This document shows positions 1-7,770 of a DNA stretch of 64,000 bases, piece after piece. The translations under genes and the position numbers were made by a program. This stretch comes from Methylophaga pinxianii. GTDB lineage: Bacteria; Pseudomonadota; Gammaproteobacteria; Nitrosococcales; Methylophagaceae. How positions within the stretch are numbered: position 1 is the first letter of the stretch; every line of letters begins with the position of its first letter. A model generated the notes under the pieces. The model was not told the DNA's origin and searched no databases. It saw only the letters and a list, made by a program, of their open reading frames with translations. Location of the stretch: the NCBI RefSeq assembly GCF_020447225.1, contig NZ_JAJAEO010000186.1, forward strand, positions 1 to 64,000. Reading direction: 5' to 3'.

Positions 1-372
1 CCAAAGAGAATTAAGACAGTGGCAAGTCAGATTGATATGGCCCCGACTTTATTGTCGCTGATGGGCATTTCAGCTGAAACGCCGATGATCGGACGTGATT
101 TGAGCCGTCCTGAAGAGCATCAATCCATAGGACGAGCTCTAATGCAGTTTGCTGATTATTTTGCATTGATGCAGGGAGAAAAGGTGACCATTTTAAGACC
201 ACAAAAAGAAGCGTTAGAAGGCCACTATTCACCTGATACACGACAACTAGAAATTGTTGGCCCAGCCAAAGAGGAAGATGAACACGAAGCTTTAGCACAT
301 GTTTTGCTACCATCATGGCTCTATCGGCAACAGCGTTACGATATGCCGCTTGGTCACCCAGCTTATAGGTAG
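1..372 (+). CDS. Sulfatase / LTA synthase-type enzyme, C-terminal part only
   Basis: The frame is open from base 1 and stops at TAG 370-372, so only about the last 123 residues are visible; the GTG at 19 is internal, not a start. The segment SQIDMAPTLLSLMGI followed by MIGRDL is the conserved late strand of alkaline-phosphatase-superfamily sulfatases and of membrane phosphoglycerol transferases (LtaS/MdoB type). The metal-binding and catalytic residues of this superfamily lie further N-terminal, outside the window, so the substrate cannot be told. It converges on uppP. Family assignment is fairly safe; the exact enzyme is not. Confidence 0.6.
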   Translation, partial: PKRIKTVASQIDMAPTLLSLMGISAETPMIGRDLSRPEEHQSIGRALMQFADYFALMQGEKVTILRPQKEALEGHYSPDTRQLEIVGPAKEEDEHEALAHVLLPSWLYRQQRYDMPLGHPAYR

Positions 373-455
373 TAAAGTGCCACCTCGCTTCGTAAGTAAG
401 CTTTATCAAAATCCAAGCACTTCCTATCTCTTCGGTACCTCAGCTATCGTCTTTT

Positions 456-1256
456 TTATTTAATGAGTAAAAAGTAAATCACAGCAGCCAGGAATACGCG
501 GTAGATAACATAAGGCCACATACCGAAATAATTGAGCCATTTAAGAAAAAGATGGATAGCGGTCAGTGCTGTGATAAATGCCGTAATGGCACCGATGGCA
601 AAAGAAAGCCAATTGAGTGATATGTCACTCATAGCCACATCCACAAGCTTTGCTGAAGCAGCAAGTGCTGTAATTGGGATGGCTAATAAGAATGAAAAGC
701 GAGAAGCTGCTTCGCGATTAAGTCCTAGTAGCAACCCAGCAGTTATAGTTGCACCAGAACGTGAAGTTCCGGGGATCAATGAAATAGCTTGAGCCAAACC
801 TATTAGTAAGGCATCTTTCCAGTCCAGAGTATCAATCTGACGATTTCGTTTAGGACGCCAGTCAGCCCACCCCAGAAGTAAACCAAAAAATAATGTTGTG
901 AAACAAATAAGCTCAATGGAGCGAAGTTGGCTATCGATAAGATCCAGAAGCAAAAGTCCGGCAACAGCCGCTGGCAATGTTCCTATTAGTAAGAATAATC
1001 CTAATCTTCCCTGGCCAATAAACTGTCGCTGTTTGGCTGAGGTAAAACTATCTTGGGCTATCATCCTTATATCACTGTAGAAATACAACATTACTGCTAG
1101 TAAAGTGCCAAGGTGGACTGCAAGATCAAAAGCAATTCCCTGATCTGACCATCCCATAACTATTGGAGCCAAAATTAAATGTGCCGAACTTGAAATAGGT
1201 AGAAACTCCGTTATACCCTGAATAATGCCTAACAAGATGGTATGTAAAGTGTCCAA
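456..1256 (-). CDS. uppP: Undecaprenyl-diphosphatase UppP (BacA)
   Basis: This integral membrane enzyme dephosphorylates undecaprenyl diphosphate so that the lipid carrier can be reused for peptidoglycan and other envelope polymers; it also confers bacitracin tolerance. The 266-residue length is normal. Both family signatures are present: GIIQGITEFLPISSSAH at residues 10-26, with the conserved Glu17 and His26, and PGTSRSGAT at 162-170 with the catalytic Arg. About eight hydrophobic segments fit the known fold. The neighbouring partial sulfatase/LtaS-like gene is also envelope-related. Nothing looks broken. Confidence 0.95.
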   Translation of the reverse strand: MDTLHTILLGIIQGITEFLPISSSAHLILAPIVMGWSDQGIAFDLAVHLGTLLAVMLYFYSDIRMIAQDSFTSAKQRQFIGQGRLGLFLLIGTLPAAVAGLLLLDLIDSQLRSIELICFTTLFFGLLLGWADWRPKRNRQIDTLDWKDALLIGLAQAISLIPGTSRSGATITAGLLLGLNREAASRFSFLLAIPITALAASAKLVDVAMSDISLNWLSFAIGAITAFITALTAIHLFLKWLNYFGMWPYVIYRVFLAAVIYFLLIK

Positions 1257-1457
1257 AGATCTGTCCTAAGATTATTTCGCCAGATAGATTATTAATATAT
1301 GAAGTTAAAATCTTTAAATTAATAAAGCCGTTTCGTATTGTAATGCAGCTAATGGTATAGATCTCATTAAACCTATCGAAATTTCCGGCAGTCATGACAA
1401 AAACAGAACCAAATAGGACATTACTAAGCAGAGATTGGACTAGATGATAGGGGCAGG
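1257..1457. other. Non-coding gap with a possible insertion-sequence end
   Basis: About 200 AT-rich bases between uppP and the accessory genes. No convincing gene is seen; the open frame at 1126-1461 on the minus strand largely shadows uppP. Read on the minus strand from 1460 downward, the sequence begins TGACCTGCCCC, which resembles terminal repeats of some IS3-like elements. Its TGA is also the stop codon of the neighbouring gene. The IS resemblance is from memory and weak. Confidence 0.3.
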
Positions 1458-2054
1458 TCAATGTTTTAAGACGGATTTTTTTGATGAGTCAAGCTGCTCC
1501 GTCAATATAACTAAGTCGATGCCCATTGGCTTACACGTACGGATGAGCACCTCAAGGAACTGACATGTCCTGTCGAAAGATGACTTTGATACTTTAATGC
1601 CCATATTTGGACAGGATGAGAATGTCACCCGGGAATACTTATCAAAGCTAAGGGGTTTTCCAACCTTTTTACGAAGGTTGGCAATATACGGATGGTAAGT
1701 TCGAATTAAGTGCGGCTTACCATTTGTGCTTATAGCATTATGAACAATGGATTTGGACTTGAACTTCTTTTTGACTTGACTTACGAGAGGATCTTCCCAG
1801 CTCGACCTCCTGAAATGCACCGTATCCAAGTGCTTTTCCTTATCTTTTAATTTTGGCAAAAGCATCTTGCGTGTTTTTTTGCCATTTTTCACTTTTGCCC
1901 AATAACCCAAAGATGGGGTGGGAATTTTATGTTTAATGCATTTTTTGGTTAGACCTTTATCACTCAACCCAAATTGTTTAGCAAGCGAAGAAATGGGAGT
2001 TGTCCAGACTAAATCATATAATTGCTGTCTAGTTAAAGGTGTTTGAGTGTTCAT
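1458..2054 (-). CDS. Hypothetical protein with HTH-like N-terminus, possibly 3'-truncated
   Basis: A 198-residue protein if started at the ATG at 2054; an upstream TTG at 2096 would add 14 residues, and neither has a clear ribosome-binding site. Residues 6-60 (LTRQQLYDLVW ... GLSDKGLTKKC ... PTPSLGYWAKVKNGKK) match a recurrent N-terminal module of uncharacterised proteins often found in accessory regions, with a helix-turn-helix-like core. The rest is basic and unrecognised. Homologues I recall are longer, and the stop codon lies in a sequence resembling an IS end, so the gene may have been cut short. It sits in an AT-rich accessory stretch. DNA binding is an inference. Confidence 0.55.
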   Translation of the reverse strand: MNTQTPLTRQQLYDLVWTTPISSLAKQFGLSDKGLTKKCIKHKIPTPSLGYWAKVKNGKKTRKMLLPKLKDKEKHLDTVHFRRSSWEDPLVSQVKKKFKSKSIVHNAISTNGKPHLIRTYHPYIANLRKKVGKPLSFDKYSRVTFSSCPNMGIKVSKSSFDRTCQFLEVLIRTCKPMGIDLVILTEQLDSSKKSVLKH

Positions 2055-2149
2055 TTGATGGCAAAAATAAAAGTAACTTACATTTCGTCTATACAATCAC
2101 TATGAAGTACCTTCAATTTTGACTCCTCAGTTAGATCTAGAACCAATAT

Positions 2150-2854
2150 TCATTTGCTCGCTTTACTCAACTTTGTGTTCAGTGCTTGGATAGTTTTCTC
2201 TTTTTCATCAATGAGGTCTCTAAGTGTTTTCTCCATTTTTTCAGTCATTGATTTTTCATATTGGGTTTGTTTTTCAAACTGAGCATTAATTTTTTCTTTT
2301 TCCTTATTGAATTCAGCTTTTATTGTGTCTCTTTCAATACTGCTAGCTTCAACCAGTGCTTGATACCTTTTTTGTGACTCAGAATGGAGCTCTTTATATT
2401 CTTCAACTTGAGAATGAACAAGCTTGATTGCATGAGCGTGAGTTTGCTTTAACTTCTCAATTTCAACGATCTTTAAATCCAAGGTTTCTTCAAACTCGAC
2501 AATAGACACTAAGTATTCATCACATTCTTTTTTAAGCTCATTTACTCTCATCTGAGCATCATTTTCGACTCGTTGTATTCTATCAGTGACGTCATGCTGT
2601 ACCATTGTCCACCATTCCTTTCCCATCTTCTCAGATGCAAGTTGGACGAAGTCTGGAACAGCTGAATCATATAAGGACTGTTTTTTTTCTGTTCTCCATT
2701 TTTCAAACATTGGAGAAATAGTATTGAAAGAGCCGCCTATCTCTTTCACAATTCTGGTGACTGTAGGCTCAATGTTTTTATCAAGTAATACTTTAATGCA
2801 TTGATCAAAGGCATCTTGAGTAATCTTAGGCCGACGAAGTTTTACATTATCCAT
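2150..2854 (-). CDS. KfrA-like DNA-binding coiled-coil protein
   Basis: The 234-residue product starts with a domain (residues about 8-60: RPKITQDAF ... EPTVTRIVKEIGGSFNTISPMFEKWR) that fits the KfrA N-terminal DNA-binding family (Pfam KfrA_N). It is followed by a long charged alpha-helical coiled coil from about residue 90 to the end. KfrA of broad-host-range plasmids is an autoregulatory DNA-binding protein with an extended coiled-coil tail implicated in plasmid partitioning. On chromosomes such proteins usually mark integrated elements. It is transcribed away from the HTH gene at 3046, and the intervening 190 bases contain a clear inverted repeat. Its role here is unknown. Confidence 0.7.
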   Translation of the reverse strand: MDNVKLRRPKITQDAFDQCIKVLLDKNIEPTVTRIVKEIGGSFNTISPMFEKWRTEKKQSLYDSAVPDFVQLASEKMGKEWWTMVQHDVTDRIQRVENDAQMRVNELKKECDEYLVSIVEFEETLDLKIVEIEKLKQTHAHAIKLVHSQVEEYKELHSESQKRYQALVEASSIERDTIKAEFNKEKEKINAQFEKQTQYEKSMTEKMEKTLRDLIDEKEKTIQALNTKLSKASK

Positions 2855-2946
2855 ATTGATAACCTTAATAGTGAATAAGGATTACAAAGTATTGGTATAG
2901 AGCTTTTGAGAGTTTTTTACACAATACCTATATACGGCATTGATAG

Positions 2947-2969
2947 TACATATTGAATATCAATATGTA
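2947..2969. promoter_or_regulatory. Palindromic operator-like repeat between divergent regulators
   Basis: Perfect 10-bp arms (TACATATTGA / TCAATATGTA) separated by ATA, in a very AT-rich divergent intergenic region. A further ATTCAATATT element lies about 15 bases to the right. The position between a KfrA-like gene and a HTH gene suggests binding by one of the two products; this is an inference. Confidence 0.5.
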
Positions 2970-3045
2970 AATAACTTTACTATTCAATATTATTAAATAT
3001 TTATATTGGAAGATTACTTTATGGTTCTTCTGGGTGTAGTACACG

Positions 3046-3672
3046 ATGAATTCAGAACAAAGAAAATACAATATTAAATCAATGTTAAAGCGGGGAGATT
3101 TAAAGCTCTTGGCAAAAAAACTAGACATGAGCTATAGCTACTTGTCACAAGCTTTTTCACCTTCCAGCAAGTTTAACTTCACGAGAGAGCTAGCTCAAAA
3201 AGTAGAGCAAGCAATGGGATGGCAAAGTGGGATACTGGAATCATCAAGAACATCTTTAGTAAAACCTAACCCCGGGGGGTTGCATTTACTGGCTCTAAGA
3301 GGACGGGCTGCTAAGCTCGCCAGTTTTCTACCAAAATTAAGGGTAGAGCTACATCAACCTATCAGGCTTGCTACAATAGAAAAGATGATCGACATCGTTG
3401 TTTATAACCCAGATGGTTCAATCTTTATAATTGCAGATCAGTCCCAAGATTATCAAAACCCACAAAACGTAGAACAGCTTATTTTAAGTTTAGTAATGAC
3501 TGGAGCTACTTACGGGGTAATATTTAATGCTGTATCAGGCTATGGCGAGATGCCCAATGATCATGTATTTGATGTAACAGAGAAACGTAGCCAATGGTTT
3601 CAGGTTATGGATGGGAAAGTTATTGAGTCCACTTACGGTCCGAATGGATTGTTTGAAGCTGTTGGCCTATAA
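3046..3672 (+). CDS. Hypothetical protein with N-terminal helix-turn-helix
   Basis: A 208-residue protein. Residues about 10-65 (LKLLAKKLDMSYSYLSQAF ... TRELAQKVEQAMGW) read as a Cro/CI-like helix-turn-helix. After a short linker, residues 79-205 form an alpha/beta domain that I do not recognise; it includes IDIVVYNPDGSIFIIAD at about 115-131, a strand-turn-strand pattern also seen in nuclease-like folds, but no clear catalytic motif follows. No strong ribosome-binding site precedes the ATG. It is divergent from the KfrA-like gene and shares its operator region, so a regulator or accessory-element protein is likely. The function is unknown. Confidence 0.55.
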   Translation: MNSEQRKYNIKSMLKRGDLKLLAKKLDMSYSYLSQAFSPSSKFNFTRELAQKVEQAMGWQSGILESSRTSLVKPNPGGLHLLALRGRAAKLASFLPKLRVELHQPIRLATIEKMIDIVVYNPDGSIFIIADQSQDYQNPQNVEQLILSLVMTGATYGVIFNAVSGYGEMPNDHVFDVTEKRSQWFQVMDGKVIESTYGPNGLFEAVGL

Positions 3673-4491
3673 ACCATAACCGCTTAATTAATATCAAATT
3701 AAATAATAATCGTAGTAGTAATACAACTATTACTACTACTAATTTCTTTCGGTTAAAGAGTATGTCCCCATGACGAATGGATCGTTATCCTATTTTATTT
3801 CTTTTACATAAACCTAAACCTTTATTCCAAAAGAATGATGATAATTCATGACTACATTTATTATATCGACAGTGATATATGGGTTAGCCCACCTCATTAT
3901 TAATTAGAATGTTTTCGAATTTGTTGAATCCAACCTTCAAGCTATTGAATATCATAATTAAGTTAATTAAGCTCTGAAATAGTAGCTCGAGCTGCAGCGG
4001 AGTGATTCTGGTCTAGCAATTTATTCGGTGCTTTGATGGCAGTACAAAGCGGTGTTGTCCTGAGTTTATTGTTTTAGTGGAAGTAGTCATGCAAGATTGT
4101 GGAGTGTCGGCAATTCAATCTGGTAATGGGAGGTTGTCAACTAATCACAAAGTGTTGCAGAAAAAAGTGAAGGAAGTTGAGTTAGTGCTTGGCCTTAATC
4201 AATGGAAATGGAAACTATGAAAGAGGTGCTGAGGATAATTTAGTCAAAAAGAGTAAAGTTGTAGATTCCATTTTTTAGAACAGGATTGTCCTCGTAGACG
4301 AAGGCAATTAGTTTTGCTGTGGATGCACGTTAGGCAAGCCTAACAGTCTCACTTAGCCCTATGAATTACAGCGTCTATTCGCAAGATATGAAGATGTTAC
4401 TGAATACTTTTTTTAAATGATGTAATAGTGATTTTGTGGAGTAATGTTTTTTTTGGGAGTGTTGAGGAATTTACTCTGAAGTAGAGATTTC
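3673..4491. other. 819-bp AT-rich region without a convincing gene
   Basis: No frame of convincing length or family similarity is present. It holds a perfect hairpin at 3712-3739 and a 43-codon open frame at 4089-4220 (MQDCGVSAIQ..., ending LNQWKWKL) that I cannot assign. Short runs without stops (for example around 4275-4335 on the plus strand and 3905-3945 on the minus strand) look like remnants of decayed genes. The right end meets the truncated 3' end of thyA. I looked for the missing thyA coding sequence here by eye and did not find it. Confidence 0.5.
3712..3739 (+). terminator. Perfect 12-bp hairpin after the HTH gene, possible terminator
   Basis: GTAGTAGTAATA and its exact reverse complement are separated by CAAC, 40 bases after the stop of the HTH gene. 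The stem is AT-rich and not followed by a long T-run, so termination is only possible, not clear. It could also be a protein-binding palindrome. Confidence 0.35.
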
Positions 4492-5187
4492 TTAGTGTAG
4501 TGTACTATTTTTTAGTTCTTTAAAGATATGGGCATCACCAATGCTCAGCACGATCTCACCGACATCCAGATCACATTGCTGGGCCAGCATATGTGTTAGA
4601 AAAGCCAGCGAAGCCGTGTTGTAGGGATTGCCTAAAAATAAATCATTAGACCGGATATACAACGAGGCACTGAGTTTGCCGTTGGCCACATAAAATTGAT
4701 ACAGAACATGACATGGTGGTAACGCCATTCGACCTGCTGCAGCATTTTCCCAGGGCTTTTGCTTTTCGTCGGGCAACAGGGCGACATTCCAGCCATTGAT
4801 GATATGACGACGGCTGTCGGGATTGTTTTTCAGCCCTTCCACTAATGCACTGATCTGGTCGTAATGTTTGCCATCCGCACCTTGCCAGTTGCGCCACTGG
4901 GCGCCATAAACCGGGCCGAGCTCTCCTTCCGGCGTAGCCCATTCGTCCCATATTGATACGCCATTTTCTTTGAGATATCGAATATTGGTTTCACCGCTGA
5001 GAAACCAGAGAAGTTCATGCAGAATGCTGCGGATATGCAGTTTTTTGGTGGTTAACAGCGGAAAACCTTCCGCCAGGTCGTACCGAACTTGTCGACCAAA
5101 TACTGAACGGGTTCCGGTGCCGGTACGATCACCTTTATCTACACCGTTTTCCATCACATCACGAAGTAAATCGAGATATTGTTTCAT
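4492..5187 (-). CDS. thyA: Thymidylate synthase ThyA, truncated at the C-terminus
   Basis: ThyA methylates dUMP to dTMP using methylene-tetrahydrofolate. Residues 1-221 match ThyA well: DRTGTGT at 20-26, the catalytic Cys in PPCH (Cys159), RSND at 179-182, the dUMP-binding Asn190, and GDAH at 217-220. The family then continues Y-S-N-H and about 50 further residues, but here the frame runs into [10 protein letters not shown] and stops. The lost part includes the conserved Tyr after GDAHh and the C-terminal tail that closes over the folate, so the product is probably inactive. The break coincides with the edge of the AT-rich accessory region. The start has a normal MKQYL N-terminus. Confidence 0.85.
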   Translation of the reverse strand: MKQYLDLLRDVMENGVDKGDRTGTGTRSVFGRQVRYDLAEGFPLLTTKKLHIRSILHELLWFLSGETNIRYLKENGVSIWDEWATPEGELGPVYGAQWRNWQGADGKHYDQISALVEGLKNNPDSRRHIINGWNVALLPDEKQKPWENAAAGRMALPPCHVLYQFYVANGKLSASLYIRSNDLFLGNPYNTASLAFLTHMLAQQCDLDVGEIVLSIGDAHIFKELKNSTLH

Positions 5188-5317
5188 GCCTGTTTACTCA
5201 TTTATTACTGTGCCGCTACTGTAAACCAAAAGCGTTTTTGACGCACGGACTAGAGTCTGTTTATTTAACATTGGAATCTGGGCAGTGAACGAGAAACAGG
5301 CAACTCACTGCAAGTGA

Positions 5318-6256
5318 TTATTTACCTTCATCAGACAGACCGTACTTTTGCATGCGATAGAGCAGCGTATCGCGGGTTATCCCTAGTAACCTAGCGGCTT
5401 TAGAACGGTTTCCGGTGGCCATTTCCAATGCCTGTTCAATCAGATCAAGTTCCAGTTGAGCCAGATCAATTCCTTCAGGCGGGATAGTGAACTGCTGCGC
5501 GACGGAAGAAGATTTACGCTGCATTTCCAAGGGCAAATCCTTTAACTGCACCATAATGCCCGGTTGTAATAAACTCAGCCGCTGGCAAAAGTTGGATAAT
5601 TCACGGACATTTCCGGGCCAATTGTAGCGCTGTAACTGCTGGCTGACTTCTTTACTAAATCTGAGCGGCGCATTATTGCCCGCAAATTGCTTGGCAAAAT
5701 AATTTAATAACAACGGAATATCTTCACTCCGATGGATTAACGGAGGTAATTCCAATGGTACGACCTGCAGGCGGTAATAAAGATCGGCTCGAAAACGTCC
5801 GGCTTTGACCTCAGCAGGCAAATCCACACTGGTAGCCGCCAGAATACGCGCATCAATAACATGCAATTTATGACTGCCAGCCAGCTGACATTCGCCGGCT
5901 TCCAAAAATCGTAGCACTTTCGCCTGCACGCTTAACGGCAAGGCATCGACTTCATCCAGAAATACCGAACTTCCCTGTGCCGCTAATAAACGTCCCGGCT
6001 CAATAACCTCGCCCTCAGCATTGGCACGACCAAATAAATCCACTTCAGCATCCTGAATTGGCAAGGCAGCACAGTTAATCGTGACCATCGGTTTATCAGC
6101 ACGACGACTTAACTGATGCAGACGCTGGGCGACCAGCTCTTTGCCGGTTCCCGTTGCACCACATATCAATACACTGGCATCACTTAACGCAATCATCGGT
6201 AATACACGTTGAATATGCGTGATTTGCGGAGAGTGGCCGATCATTTCTCTAATCAT
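5318..6256 (-). CDS. NtrC-like AAA+ regulator without receiver domain or GAFTGA loop
   Basis: The 312-residue protein consists of an AAA+ ATPase domain and a Fis-type HTH only. Walker A GATGTGKE is at 33-40, Walker B SVFLDEVD at 97-104, the arginine-finger region RADLYYRL at about 156-163, WPGNVREL at 213-220, and the HTH at about 271-306 (NRSKAARLLGITRDTLLYR). The loop that should carry GAFTGA, used to contact sigma-54, is replaced: after DLFGR comes ANAEGEVIEPGR. There is no N-terminal sensory domain. Such proteins (compare TyrR) can act without sigma-54. It lies 15 bases after the TauE-like gene on the same strand, so the two are probably co-transcribed. Confidence 0.8.
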   Translation of the reverse strand: MIREMIGHSPQITHIQRVLPMIALSDASVLICGATGTGKELVAQRLHQLSRRADKPMVTINCAALPIQDAEVDLFGRANAEGEVIEPGRLLAAQGSSVFLDEVDALPLSVQAKVLRFLEAGECQLAGSHKLHVIDARILAATSVDLPAEVKAGRFRADLYYRLQVVPLELPPLIHRSEDIPLLLNYFAKQFAGNNAPLRFSKEVSQQLQRYNWPGNVRELSNFCQRLSLLQPGIMVQLKDLPLEMQRKSSSVAQQFTIPPEGIDLAQLELDLIEQALEMATGNRSKAARLLGITRDTLLYRMQKYGLSDEGK

Positions 6257-6271
6257 ACTGGCGTAATCACC

Positions 6272-7012
6272 TTAATGCGGATGCTCAGTTGCTGAATCTA
6301 TGACCGGTGTGGACGCTGTATCGCCATGATGCTGGTGATCGCTTTGCGGCCACAGTACCACCAGTATGGCCATCAATATGATGGTGACACCAGCCAATTT
6401 ACGAAACAGTTGATTCCGTGCCAACGAAGCCAACATACCGGCGAACATACCTGCGCCCATGACCGCCGGTAACGTCCCCAGACCAAAAGCCAGCATGACC
6501 GCGGCCGAATACCAAACATCGCCCGTAGTGGCGGCCACAGCAAGCCCGGCGTATACGAGACCACAGGGTAACCACCCCCATACGGCACCTAATAGAAAGG
6601 CTTGTTTGAGGCTGCGTACCGGTAACAACTTCTGACCTATAGGTTGCAACTTACGCCAGATTGGAGCTCCCATTTTCTCGGCATGCGCAAACTTGGGAAA
6701 CCAGCCGGCCAGATATAAGCCCATGCCGATCATCACCAGAGCCGAGAGATAGCGTAAAAAAGGTAAACCATTAATTTGTGCCAAGGGTGAAGCCAGTAAC
6801 CCCACTATGCCACCTGCAATGGCATAACTGAGAATACGACCAACATTGTAATTCAGCACATAGGGCAGCATTTTGCGTGGCTGCTCGCGAATATGGGCTG
6901 GCAAAGTCAGTGTTAATGCTCCAATCACCGAGCCGCACATGGCAATACAATGCGCGGAACTGAATAAGCCCAGCAGAAAAGCGGTAACTAATGACGTGGT
7001 AAGCGCATCCAT
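6272..7012 (-). CDS. Sulfite exporter TauE/SafE-type membrane protein (DsbD/CcoH-like)
   Basis: A 246-residue polytopic membrane protein with the HCIAMCG motif at residues 21-27 and a later GWLPCGLVYAGL motif, both typical of the cytochrome-biogenesis-like TauE/SafE proteins often found beside cbb3 oxidase or metal genes. About six hydrophobic segments are visible. The C-terminal tail (about 224-246) is rich in His (HQHH ... EHPH), suggesting metal binding. It heads a two-gene unit with the AAA+ regulator and is divergent from the cytochrome c gene, so a role in metal or redox supply for respiration is plausible but unproven. Confidence 0.75.
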   Translation of the reverse strand: MDALTTSLVTAFLLGLFSSAHCIAMCGSVIGALTLTLPAHIREQPRKMLPYVLNYNVGRILSYAIAGGIVGLLASPLAQINGLPFLRYLSALVMIGMGLYLAGWFPKFAHAEKMGAPIWRKLQPIGQKLLPVRSLKQAFLLGAVWGWLPCGLVYAGLAVAATTGDVWYSAAVMLAFGLGTLPAVMGAGMFAGMLASLARNQLFRKLAGVTIILMAILVVLWPQSDHQHHGDTASTPVIDSATEHPH

Positions 7013-7349
7013 TTATATAACCTGAAAAACTTCTAGCGGGCAGATTAACACTTTAACCCTTAATTTATTGTGTGATTTGCCATAGATCTACCGCAAAATA
7101 CACATTTTTTATTTATTAGCATCTACTAAACTACCCCCTAACAGGTTAGCGGAGTTTGCGTTGAAAAACGATTATAGTTGTATCGCGTACCTGAACGGTT
7201 CGCAATGGGTGAATGTTACAGAACCAGCGTGACTAAAGCAGCTGTTAACACCTCTCTGCTCAGTCAGATGATGGCGACTGGATCTTGTAATGGATGTCTG
7301 GATACATCACTTATTGACCCGTTTATTAACATTTACGGAGAACAAAAAC
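7013..7349. other. Divergent intergenic region, 337 bp, no gene seen
   Basis: It separates the TauE-like gene (minus) from the cytochrome c gene (plus). An open frame at 7178-7360 has no recognisable composition or ribosome-binding site and I do not accept it. The long leader before the cytochrome gene may hold promoters or a structured RNA; I recognise no known riboswitch in it. Confidence 0.4.
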
Positions 7350-7754
7350 ATGCAAATTAATCGTATCAAACCAACTGCGTTAATCATGACGGCCAGTTTA
7401 TTGGCTTTCAGTTCTTTCACGTTTGCTGAAGACCCAGCTTATACGGTTACCGATGGCGAGGTTCTGGATAGTGCAACCTTTAATGGCTATAAACTCTATC
7501 GTAACTGGTGTGCCCGTTGCCATGGCACTTTTGCCCAGGGAATGGTTGGTCCCAATCTGGCTGACAGCCTGAATGTCATATCTAAAGATGAGTTTATCGC
7601 CACAGTCTCTCACGGCAAAATGGGCCAGATAGGCATGATGCCGGCTTGGGAAAGTAACCCCGAGGTAATGGAAGGAATAGAAGATATTTATGCTTATTTA
7701 AAAGCCCGTGCTGATGGAGCTATTGGCGAAGTGAAACCGAAAAAAGCCAAATAA
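7350..7754 (+). CDS. Periplasmic mono-heme cytochrome c, methanol-metabolism type
   Basis: The 134-residue protein begins with a signal peptide (cleavage near FTFA-ED, residue 26) and has one heme site, CARCH, at 54-58. A probable axial Met lies in the GMMPAW segment near residue 97. The pattern NGYKLYRNWCARCHG ... GPNLADSL ... DIYAYLKARADGAIG matches small cytochromes associated with methanol or PQQ-alcohol dehydrogenase systems in methylotrophs. I chose the ATG at 7350 because ACGGAG lies 10 bases upstream and the signal peptide starts there; the frame itself is open from 7290. No dehydrogenase gene is nearby, so the partner is unknown. Confidence 0.8.
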   Translation: MQINRIKPTALIMTASLLAFSSFTFAEDPAYTVTDGEVLDSATFNGYKLYRNWCARCHGTFAQGMVGPNLADSLNVISKDEFIATVSHGKMGQIGMMPAWESNPEVMEGIEDIYAYLKARADGAIGEVKPKKAK

Positions 7755-7770
7755 AATGCTCTGCGTTTTG

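Noticed and set aside
1126..1461. 111-residue minus-strand open frame
   Set aside because: Largely overlaps uppP in another frame and shows no protein-like pattern in the remainder.
4089..4220. 43-codon open frame in the decayed region as a gene
   Set aside because: Too short, no ribosome-binding site and no recognisable similarity; noted only as a possible remnant.
4646..4951. 101-residue open frame inside thyA
   Set aside because: Shadow of the thyA coding sequence on the same strand in another frame.
7178..7360. 60-residue open frame upstream of the cytochrome gene
   Set aside because: No ribosome-binding site, no family pattern, and it overlaps the true cytochrome start in another frame.
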